NCBI GenBank assembly: GCA_964539235.1
Contig: CAZIIK010000012.1
Span: 1 to 8,362, forward strand
Reading direction: 5' to 3'
DNA length: 8,362 nt
DNA from: CAZIIK01 sp964539235
Lineage (GTDB): Bacteria > Pseudomonadota > Gammaproteobacteria > Francisellales > CACEW01
In this document: piece by piece, positions 1-6,239 of the stretch
Layout of the letters: each line of letters opens with the position of its first letter
Position numbering within the stretch: the first letter of the stretch is position 1
Notes under the pieces: model-generated
Database searches by the model: none
The model's input: the letters and a program-made list of their open reading frames with translations, nothing else
What the model was told of the DNA's origin: nothing
Translations under genes and position numbers: made by a program

Positions 1-195
1 AGCGTTAATTTATTGTTTCGCGTATGGACTCAGCGCACGGATTATTGGCAGACCTTGTATGACTGTAATGAGCAGATCAAGCTGAAGTTTGATGCGCATG
101 GCGTGAATATTCCTTTTCCACAGCAGGATGTGCATCTCTATCAGAAAGGCTGTTGCATCACTTCTGTAACAGATGAAATTCAAGGCGAAATCTGA
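1..195 (+). CDS. MscS-family mechanosensitive ion channel, C-terminal end (partial)
   Basis: This is the last 64 residues of a protein whose start lies outside the window; frame 1 is open from base 1 to a TGA at 193-195. The visible part carries the hallmarks of the cytoplasmic C-terminal alpha/beta domain of MscS channels: a Val-Asn-Leu strand, an R-V-W segment followed by Thr-Asp-Tyr-Trp, an Asn-Glu-x-Ile-Lys helix, Phe-Asp-x-x-Gly, and the very typical I-P-F-P-Q-x-D-V-H-L ending. MscS channels sit in the inner membrane and open under membrane tension to release solutes during hypo-osmotic shock. No transmembrane or pore region is visible, so the subfamily and total length cannot be judged. 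About 14 residues follow the IPFPQ motif, including a Cys-Cys pair. The gene shares its strand with the mur block but is unrelated in function, and it occupies the place where ftsI usually precedes murE. Confidence 0.88.
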   Translation, partial: SVNLLFRVWTQRTDYWQTLYDCNEQIKLKFDAHGVNIPFPQQDVHLYQKGCCITSVTDEIQGEI

Positions 196-266
196 TGAGA
201 AATCCGATCATAGATGAACTATTTGAGGGTTTTGAAGAAGATTTTAACGATGAAGTTCGCTGTTAA
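195..266 (+). other. possible 23-codon acidic ORF coupled to the mscS stop
   Basis: An ATG at 195-197 overlaps the mscS stop codon in a TGATG arrangement and opens 23 codons ending at TAA 264-266. An AAGG sequence at 182-185 lies 9 bases upstream, a plausible Shine-Dalgarno spacing. The predicted peptide is strongly acidic, with eight Asp/Glu residues and few basic ones, and ends in Val-Arg-Cys. I recognise no family. It could be a translated leader peptide, a small protein, the remnant of a longer gene, or chance. The overlap and the Shine-Dalgarno-like sequence are seen directly; that it is expressed is only a guess. Confidence 0.2.
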
Positions 267-313
267 TGAGGTTATGCAACGGTCTTTCAAAATAAGTGGT
301 ATGCGCTGATATT

Positions 314-1810
314 ATGAGTCAATTCCATACGGCGCAGACATTACACGATGTTTTAAGTTACCTAGGACAGGTCATTGACCCTGTTGTGAATACTGACTGT
401 CAGCATCTGGTTTTAGACAGTCTGCACGTCCAGGCTGGCGATGTGTTCTGCGCTTTGACGCACAACGACGCACAGCGTTCAGCACACATTCAGCAAGCAC
501 TGGCCCAAGGTGCTGTGGCTATTCTATCTGCCTACCAACTCGCGGATGACTGTGAGTCGTCGGTGCCACTGTATGTGATTTCAGATTTACATGGACAGAT
601 TGCAGGCCTGGCTAACTGGTTTTATGGCCATCCTTCTCATGCGCTAACCGTGATTGGGGTTACTGGTACCAACGGCAAAACATCGATTTGTCATTATCTG
701 GCACAGTTTTTGTCGCATGATCAGGTCACAGCGGTATTGGGCACTGTCGGTAATGGCATTTGGCCTGAACTGCTGCCATCGTCTTTGACGACCTTGGACT
801 GTTGTGCATTACAGCGTCAGCTGCGAGATTTCGTTAGGCATTCGGTGCAATATGTCGTCATGGAGGTTTCTTCACATGCGTTGGCGCAGCATCGTGTGCA
901 AGGTATGCGCTTTGATACGGCAGTGTTTGCCAATTTTACCCAAGATCATTTGGATTACCATGGCGATATGCATACGTATGCAGCAGTGAAGGCAGAATTG
1001 TTTCGCATGCCAGGTTTGCGATGTGCTGTGTTGAATCGTGACAGTGAGTTTTTTGAGCTCATGGCGCAGCAACAAGCTGCTATTGAACAGGTGTATACCT
1101 TTGGTCATCGAACGCCGGCAACAGTGCGTTTGCAGTCAATACAGTGCACAGCGCAAGGTATAGAGTTAACCGTTGCAACACCCAGCGGCCAGTTGGCTTT
1201 TTCAGTTGGGCTATTGGGTGCTTTTAATGCGGACAATATTTTGGCTGTGATCGGTGTCCTGTTAGGCCTGGGTTATGCGCCTGAAACATTGCCGAGATAT
1301 CTGTCGCAATTACATGCTGTGCGTGGACGGATGCAGGTGTTATCACACATGTGTCAACCCACCGTGGTGATTGATTACGCACATACCCCAGATGCCATGG
1401 CGCAGGCTTTGCAAGCACTTCGCTTGCACTGTCATGGTCATCTATGGGTGGTGTTCGGTTGCGGTGGTGACCGAGATGCCCAGAAACGACCGTTAATGGC
1501 CGCAGTTGCGGAACGTTATGCTGACTGTATTGTAGTGACGGAAGATAACGCACGTTTTGAGTCGCCTTGTGCCATTTTCGATGATATCCTCCGCGGCTTT
1601 GTCGATGACCAAGCGGTGCACTTGGTGCCTAAACGAGATCAAGCCATTGCATTTGCTTTATCACATGCGGTCGCGAGTGATGTGGTGGCATTGTTAGGTA
1701 AAGGGCATGAAACCTATTTAGACCAGAAAGGCCATAGGCGACCTTTTGATGAATATCAGTTAGTGAAATCATTGTGGGGAAAAATCACATGCACACACTC
1801 AACACATTAG
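314..1810 (+). CDS. murE: UDP-N-acetylmuramoyl-L-alanyl-D-glutamate--2,6-diaminopimelate ligase (MurE)
   Basis: Cytoplasmic ATP-dependent ligase that adds meso-diaminopimelate to UDP-MurNAc-L-Ala-D-Glu, the third amino acid of the peptidoglycan stem peptide. With the ATG at 314 the protein has 498 residues (E. coli about 495). An in-frame GTG at 296 would add six residues; the ATG fits the family N-terminus better, though neither start has a clear Shine-Dalgarno sequence. Visible domains: an N-terminal UDP-binding domain with Asp-Ser and AGDVFCAL (about 35-48), an ATP-binding Mur ligase domain with P-loop GTNGKT at 118-123, MEVSSHAL at 183-190, a TQDHLDYHGDM segment, the probable carbamylated lysine K226, and a C-terminal domain with DYAHTPDAM, FGCGGDRD and GKGHE. 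The substrate-selecting motif reads DNAR at 411-414 instead of DNPR; the retained Arg supports meso-DAP rather than lysine. The UDP-MurNAc-contacting TTP reads TTLD (159-162). Cys and His are unusually frequent. The 3' end overlaps murF by 22 bases. Confidence 0.95.
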   Translation: MSQFHTAQTLHDVLSYLGQVIDPVVNTDCQHLVLDSLHVQAGDVFCALTHNDAQRSAHIQQALAQGAVAILSAYQLADDCESSVPLYVISDLHGQIAGLANWFYGHPSHALTVIGVTGTNGKTSICHYLAQFLSHDQVTAVLGTVGNGIWPELLPSSLTTLDCCALQRQLRDFVRHSVQYVVMEVSSHALAQHRVQGMRFDTAVFANFTQDHLDYHGDMHTYAAVKAELFRMPGLRCAVLNRDSEFFELMAQQQAAIEQVYTFGHRTPATVRLQSIQCTAQGIELTVATPSGQLAFSVGLLGAFNADNILAVIGVLLGLGYAPETLPRYLSQLHAVRGRMQVLSHMCQPTVVIDYAHTPDAMAQALQALRLHCHGHLWVVFGCGGDRDAQKRPLMAAVAERYADCIVVTEDNARFESPCAIFDDILRGFVDDQAVHLVPKRDQAIAFALSHAVASDVVALLGKGHETYLDQKGHRRPFDEYQLVKSLWGKITCTHSTH

Positions 1811-3150
1811 CTCAGGCGATAGGCGGTCATTATTGTGGTGTTGATATGGCACTGCCGCCGATTTCAATTGATACGCGCACGCTGACTGCAGGTGATCTAT
1901 TTGTTGCGATTCAAGGCCCTAACTTTGATGGTTATGACTATATAGATCGAGCGGTTGCTCAAGGTGCTGTCGCCATCATGGTGCAGCAGGAAATGCCGGT
2001 TGATGTGCCGCAAATTGTGGTTGCTGATACGACGCAGGGTTTTGGTGAAATGGCCCAGGCTTGGCGTCAACAATTTGCCATACCGGTGATCGCGTTAACC
2101 GGTAGCTGCGGCAAAACAACAACCAAGGAAATGTTAGTGGCCATTTTGTCGGAAGTGGGAGCAGTATGTGCAACTTCAGGCAATCAGAATAACCAATATG
2201 GTGTGACGATGACTTTATTACGGTTACGCGCGCATCACGACTATGCAGTCATTGAGATGGGCACCAATGGCCCTGGCGAAATTGATTATTTAGCTGCTTT
2301 AGCGCAACCAACCCTTTCCTTGATCACCAATATTCGTGAATGCCATTTAAGTGGGTTACATTCTCTGGCGGGGATCTCAACTGAAAAGTCAGCCATTTAC
2401 CGGCATTTGTGCTCAGACGGCGTTGCTGTTCTTAATGCAGATGAATCATTCATAGCCGATTGGCAGGCGCTGTTGGCTGATGATGTTGCCACTTATACGT
2501 TTTCCAGTCAGCAAGTGCAAAACACTGACGTCTCAGTTGTGGTTGATCAACAAGATGCCACCGGTACTCAAGCCACAATTCAAGTAGGTACAGAAACGGG
2601 CAATGTGTATTGCCCATTATTTGCGCGCCATATAGGTGACAACATGGCCGCTGCCGTTGCAGCAGCTTCTGCTGCTCAAGCGCCTATGCACGCAATCGTG
2701 CAAGGTTTGCGTCAGGTTTCTACTGGGCCTGGTCGTTTTTATCCACAAGTCATGCCGCGTGGCTGGACCTTGATCGATGATACTTATAATGCCAGTCCAA
2801 GTGCCGTTCAAAGTGCGATTGAAACCTTAGCCACTTTGCCTGGCAGAAGAATTTTAGTCATGAGTCATTTGGGGGAGCTGGGTGATAAATTGATGTTTTA
2901 CCAGCGTGAGATGGGGAAATGGATGGCCGCTGCGCAATTAGACCATGTCTTTGTATATGGTGATGCGCACTTGCTACAAGAGACATTGTCGACCTGTTCA
3001 CATGCACAGTACTTTGCGGATAAAGATCAGTTAGTCGAGGCATTGCGGCTGCATTTGGCTGCAGATGTCACACTTTTAGTCAAAGGTAAACGCAGTTGTC
3101 GTATGGAAACGATTATTCATCAGCTCATGGAGATGGAAATACTATGTTAG
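1789..3150 (+). CDS. murF: UDP-N-acetylmuramoyl-tripeptide--D-alanyl-D-alanine ligase (MurF)
   Basis: Cytoplasmic ligase that completes the soluble precursor by adding D-Ala-D-Ala to the UDP-MurNAc tripeptide, using ATP. The ATG at 1789 is preceded by GGGGA about 8 bases upstream and gives 453 residues, matching E. coli (452); a GTG at 1774 would add five. Visible features: an N-terminal domain with Ser-Ile-Asp-Thr-Arg and GDLFVAIQG, the P-loop GSCGKTTTK at 105-113, GNQNNQYGV (131-139), VIEMGTN at 154-160, TNIRECHLSGLHS (180-192), a probable carbamylated lysine K200, and the C-terminal signature GPGRF followed by LIDDTYNASP (328-337) and GELG. Several normally conserved positions differ: GSSGKT is GSCGKT, the usual AHLEGFGS is CHLSGLHS, and the usual GDMxELG is SHLGELG. 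The overall pattern is still unmistakable. Start and stop overlap murE by 22 and mraY by 7 bases, which suggests translational coupling in one transcript. Confidence 0.95.
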   Translation: MHTLNTLAQAIGGHYCGVDMALPPISIDTRTLTAGDLFVAIQGPNFDGYDYIDRAVAQGAVAIMVQQEMPVDVPQIVVADTTQGFGEMAQAWRQQFAIPVIALTGSCGKTTTKEMLVAILSEVGAVCATSGNQNNQYGVTMTLLRLRAHHDYAVIEMGTNGPGEIDYLAALAQPTLSLITNIRECHLSGLHSLAGISTEKSAIYRHLCSDGVAVLNADESFIADWQALLADDVATYTFSSQQVQNTDVSVVVDQQDATGTQATIQVGTETGNVYCPLFARHIGDNMAAAVAAASAAQAPMHAIVQGLRQVSTGPGRFYPQVMPRGWTLIDDTYNASPSAVQSAIETLATLPGRRILVMSHLGELGDKLMFYQREMGKWMAAAQLDHVFVYGDAHLLQETLSTCSHAQYFADKDQLVEALRLHLAADVTLLVKGKRSCRMETIIHQLMEMEILC

Positions 3151-4229
3151 TCATGCTTTTTCATTGGTTATCTCACTATTACCATGCATTTTCAGTATTT
3201 GATTATTTAACTTTACGTTCAGTTTTGGCGGCATTAACGGCTTTATTGCTTGCACTGTTTTTGGGCAAGCCAGCTATTGCTTACTTACAGCAGCAACAGA
3301 TTGGCCAAGTGGTGCGTGACAACGGGCCACAATCTCATTTGGAAAAGCGCGGTACACCGACCATGGGTGGGGTTCTAATACTATTCGCGATTAGTATTTC
3401 CGTGTTGTTATGGAGCAACTGGTGCGATGCTTATATCTGGGTGGTGCTAGCGGTTATGTTGGGTTTTGGTGTGATTGGCTGGTTGGATGATTATCTGAAA
3501 TTAGTCCTCAAGCATTCACAAGGTTTGCGTTCACGTTGGAAGTATTTTTGGCAATCAGTATTTGGACTTGCGGCAGCATGTTTGCTCTATTACTTGTTGC
3601 ATCAAACGCATAACACAGCACTGTTGATTCCTTTTTTCTCACATCTCTATATCCCTTTGGGGTTGGGGCTGGTGGTATTAAGTTATTTTGTCATAGTCGG
3701 CAGTAGCAATGCGGTTAATTTGACGGATGGCTTGGATGGTTTGGCAATCATGCCGGTCATGTTGGTGGCAGGTGCGCTGGGGATTTTTGCCTATGTATCC
3801 TCTAATCATAATTTTTCACAGTATCTGCTGATTCCGTTTGTGCCTGGTGCTGGCGAGATGGCTATCTTTTGTGCCAGCATGGTCGGCGCAGGCTTGGGCT
3901 TCCTTTGGTTTAATACCTACCCAGCCCAAATTTTTATGGGGGATGTCGGTGCCTTGGCGTTAGGTGCGGCATTGGGTGCAATTGCTATCGTGGTGCGACA
4001 GGAGTTAATTCTACTCATCATGGGGGGTGTATTTGTGATCGAAACCTTATCGGTTGTCTTGCAAGTAGGCTATTTCAAATGGAGTGGTGGTAAACGTATA
4101 TTCAAAATGGCGCCGTTGCATCATCATTTTGAGTTGAAAGGCTGGGCGGAACCTAAAGTCATCGTGCGCTTTTGGATTGTCACCGTCATACTTGTCTTAG
4201 TTGGCTTAGTCAGCCTGAAGTTACGTTAA
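3144..4229 (+). CDS. mraY: Phospho-N-acetylmuramoyl-pentapeptide transferase (MraY)
   Basis: Integral inner-membrane enzyme that transfers phospho-MurNAc-pentapeptide from UDP to undecaprenyl phosphate, forming lipid I, the first membrane step of peptidoglycan synthesis. The ATG at 3144 gives 361 residues (E. coli 360) and an N-terminus starting Met-Leu-Val as in E. coli; GGAGATGGAAA lies just upstream. The sequence has many hydrophobic segments spread along its length, consistent with the family's roughly ten transmembrane helices. Landmarks: GQVVRDNGPQSHLEKRGTPTMGG from 54, the Mg-binding Asp-Asp at 115-116, NLTDGLDGLA at 192-201, FMGDVGALALG with the catalytic Asp267, and MAPLHHHFELKGW with the triple His at 326-328. 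Numbering of the key acidic residues is the same as in E. coli. The only notable change is Ala for Ser after GDVG. The start overlaps the murF stop by 7 bases, and the stop overlaps the murD start as TAATG. Confidence 0.96.
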   Translation: MLVMLFHWLSHYYHAFSVFDYLTLRSVLAALTALLLALFLGKPAIAYLQQQQIGQVVRDNGPQSHLEKRGTPTMGGVLILFAISISVLLWSNWCDAYIWVVLAVMLGFGVIGWLDDYLKLVLKHSQGLRSRWKYFWQSVFGLAAACLLYYLLHQTHNTALLIPFFSHLYIPLGLGLVVLSYFVIVGSSNAVNLTDGLDGLAIMPVMLVAGALGIFAYVSSNHNFSQYLLIPFVPGAGEMAIFCASMVGAGLGFLWFNTYPAQIFMGDVGALALGAALGAIAIVVRQELILLIMGGVFVIETLSVVLQVGYFKWSGGKRIFKMAPLHHHFELKGWAEPKVIVRFWIVTVILVLVGLVSLKLR

Positions 4230-5491
4230 TGACCGTGCAGCGTTTATTGGTCCTAGGCCTGGGCCAAACTGGATTGTCCTGTTTGCGCTATTGGGTGCAG
4301 CAGCCTGTGGCGTTGTATGCCTATGATACGCGTGATCTCACAGCGAAAATATTGGAATGGCAAGCCCAATGGCCGACTGTGCAATTTTATAGCGCAGAAC
4401 AGTGGCCAGATTTAAGTCAAATTGATGTGGCGATTATCAGCCCGGGTGTGCCCATCGATGTGCCAATCGTACAAGCTTTGCAGGCACAAGGTGTGACGAT
4501 ACAAAGCGATATTGAATGTTTTGCGCGCTTGGCCCAAGCACCGATGATTGGCGTGACGGGTACCAATGGTAAAAGTACCGTGGTTACGTTGCTCCATGAG
4601 ATTTTATTGGCAGCCGGTTATCACAGTATTTTAGGTGGCAATATTGGCACGCCAGTGTTTGATTTATTGTTGGCGCCTACGCCGGATTATTACGTGCTGG
4701 AATTGTCGAGTTTTCAGTTACGCTGGACGGACTATTTACCGCTGGTCGCCGCGGTTATTTTAAATATTACGCCTGATCATTTAGACGCACATGTCGATAT
4801 GGCTGATTATACCGCCGCTAAACTACGTATCATGAATCATGCCAAATGTGTTTGGTTGCCCGACGCGCTTGCCGATTTATGCACGCAACCCAGACTGCCT
4901 AACCATGAACCAATGTCAGATTTGGTGCTCAGCCAACATTTACAGATGGCGCATAATCGCCAAAACGTGTCGGTGGTGTGGTCAGTATTGTCAAGCGTAT
5001 TAAAAGATTCCGCATGGCAGGTAGCTGCGCGTCAGGTATTACACAATTTTGCAGGATTGCCGCACCGTTGCCAATGGACCTTGGATGCGCAGAATGTTGC
5101 GTGGGTGAATGATTCCAAAGCGACGAATGTAGCTTCAACCTTGGCGGCTATTCAGAGTGTTTCTAATTTATGCGCAGGGCGCTTGATTTGGTTGGCTGGT
5201 GGTGCTGGTAAGGGTCAGGATTTTGCCGCACTATTACCAATGGTGTCTGCGCATGTCGGTCAGGTTGTTTTGTTCGGCGCCGCTGCTGCCGAAATAGCCG
5301 CGGTGTTGTCGCCGTTGGATATGTCAGTGCAATGCGTGGAAACTTTGGCCGAAGCCGTAGCATTTGCTCAAGGCATGGCGCAATCAGGCGATGTGGTGTT
5401 GTTCTCACCCTCCTGTGCCAGTTTTGACCAATTTGCTGATTATGCACAGAGGGGAGAGATGTTTGTGCGCTTAATGCAGCCAAGGATGTAG
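4229..5491 (+). CDS. murD: UDP-N-acetylmuramoylalanine--D-glutamate ligase (MurD)
   Basis: Cytoplasmic ligase that adds D-glutamate to UDP-MurNAc-L-Ala, one step before MurE. The ATG at 4229 overlaps the mraY stop (TAATG) and gives 420 residues, shorter than E. coli (438). The N-terminal Rossmann-like domain begins LLVLGLGQTGLS and contains ISPGVP (70-75) and SDIECFARLAQAP. The central ATPase domain has the P-loop GTNGKST at 111-117 with Lys115, GGNIG (136-140), LELSSFQL (158-165), TPDHLDAH with His184, and YTAAKLRI with the probable carbamylated Lys198. The C-terminal domain shows FAGLPHR (274-280), WVNDSKATNV (292-301) and LFSPSCASFDQF (391-402). The stretch between Lys198 and FAGLPHR, normally carrying extra strands and a GxHNxxN motif, is about 25 residues shorter and reads AHNRQN. 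The active site looks intact. It is the last mur gene; ftsW and murG do not follow. Confidence 0.95.
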   Translation: MTVQRLLVLGLGQTGLSCLRYWVQQPVALYAYDTRDLTAKILEWQAQWPTVQFYSAEQWPDLSQIDVAIISPGVPIDVPIVQALQAQGVTIQSDIECFARLAQAPMIGVTGTNGKSTVVTLLHEILLAAGYHSILGGNIGTPVFDLLLAPTPDYYVLELSSFQLRWTDYLPLVAAVILNITPDHLDAHVDMADYTAAKLRIMNHAKCVWLPDALADLCTQPRLPNHEPMSDLVLSQHLQMAHNRQNVSVVWSVLSSVLKDSAWQVAARQVLHNFAGLPHRCQWTLDAQNVAWVNDSKATNVASTLAAIQSVSNLCAGRLIWLAGGAGKGQDFAALLPMVSAHVGQVVLFGAAAAEIAAVLSPLDMSVQCVETLAEAVAFAQGMAQSGDVVLFSPSCASFDQFADYAQRGEMFVRLMQPRM

Positions 5492-5603
5492 AAGATTTGT
5501 TTAACCAACTGACTGATGAGTAATCGATAACAGGCTCTGTAACTTCAATCAATAATCTGTGCTTGCAATACCCTTTTCTATAATCGCTTGTACACAGGTC
5601 TCA

Positions 5604-5612
5604 TGCTACAAT
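5604..5612 (+). promoter_or_regulatory. extended -10 promoter candidate for engB-epmB
   Basis: TGC followed by TACAAT at 5604-5612 matches the extended -10 pattern TGnTAnAAT of sigma70 promoters. No good -35 hexamer is present at the usual distance, which extended -10 promoters can tolerate. Initiation would be expected near 5619, about 24 bases before the chosen engB start. A second perfect TATAAT at 5579-5584 also lacks a well-placed -35 partner. Together these suggest that engB-epmB is transcribed independently of the mur block. Confidence 0.4.
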
Positions 5613-5642
5613 CCGCGCTCTTTTGATTATGACTCTGAATGC

Positions 5643-6239
5643 ATGACAGGCATTATTTTTCAAAAAGCGCACTATTTAATGGGTGCGGCAAAATTATCCC
5701 AGGTGTTGCCTGATGTGGGCAAGGAAGTGGCGTTTGCTGGTCGTTCAAATGCTGGGAAATCCAGTGCTTTAAATGTTTTGACGCAACAGAAACAGTTGGC
5801 GCGTACCAGTAAAACACCGGGTCGGACTCAGTTGATTAACTTTTTTGGCTTAGCTGAACCTGAGCGGCGTTTGGTAGATTTGCCGGGTTATGGTTATGCC
5901 AAGGTGTCATTACAGATTAAGCAAAACTGGCAGAAAACATTAGGCGAATACCTGCAAAAGCGCGAGAGTTTGCAAGGGCTGATTTTGCTGATGGATAGCC
6001 GGCATCCGCTGACAGAATATGATTGCGCCATGTTGGATTGGTGTTATGAATCAGATTTGCCTTGTCACATATTATTGACCAAGAGCGACAAGCTGAAACA
6101 ACAAGGGCGTTTAAAGGTTTTGCGCGCTGTACAGGCGCAAATTGCGGAAGCACCGTTGTTTAGTGTGCAGTTGTTTTCTTCACTCAAACGTCAGGGTGTG
6201 CAGGAGCTAGAAGCTGTGTTGAACCATTGGTTAGCATGA
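5643..6239 (+). CDS. engB: Ribosome biogenesis GTP-binding protein EngB (YihA/YsxC)
   Basis: Small TRAFAC-class GTPase needed for late assembly of the 50S ribosomal subunit. Reading from the ATG at 5643 gives 198 residues (E. coli about 210), beginning with the family-typical lead into FAGRSNAGKSS. All GTPase motifs are visible: G1 GRSNAGKSS (33-41), the switch region TSKTPGRTQLINFF (55-68), G3 DLPGYGYAKV (79-88), G4 TKSDK (146-150), and G5-like FSSLKRQG (178-185). GEYLQKRESLQGLILLMD is also typical. The frame stays open upstream to a GTG at 5559, but that start would lie upstream of the proposed promoter and add residues unlike the family, so 5643 is preferred although no clear Shine-Dalgarno sequence precedes it. 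The gene is separated from murD by 151 bases and joined to epmB by ATGA. Confidence 0.94.
   Translation: MTGIIFQKAHYLMGAAKLSQVLPDVGKEVAFAGRSNAGKSSALNVLTQQKQLARTSKTPGRTQLINFFGLAEPERRLVDLPGYGYAKVSLQIKQNWQKTLGEYLQKRESLQGLILLMDSRHPLTEYDCAMLDWCYESDLPCHILLTKSDKLKQQGRLKVLRAVQAQIAEAPLFSVQLFSSLKRQGVQELEAVLNHWLA

Noticed and set aside
274..309. 11-codon ORF ending just before the murE ATG
   Set aside because: It is too short, and its GAGG is too close to the ATG; nothing separates it from chance.
1224..1553. Minus-strand open frame of 109 codons inside murE
   Set aside because: It lies wholly antisense to a well-supported murE, and its translation is rich in Pro/His/Arg with no recognisable motif, as expected for a shadow frame.
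5530..5545. Small hairpin ACAG-GCT-CTGT after murD as terminator
   Set aside because: The stem is only four pairs and no T run follows.
5163..5552. Minus-strand open frame of 129 codons across the end of murD
   Set aside because: It is antisense to the conserved C-terminal domain of MurD and shows no family features; the murD codon pattern explains it.
5559..5642. Upstream GTG start for engB adding 28 residues
   Set aside because: The added residues do not resemble EngB N-termini, and the start would lie upstream of the likely promoter at 5604-5612.
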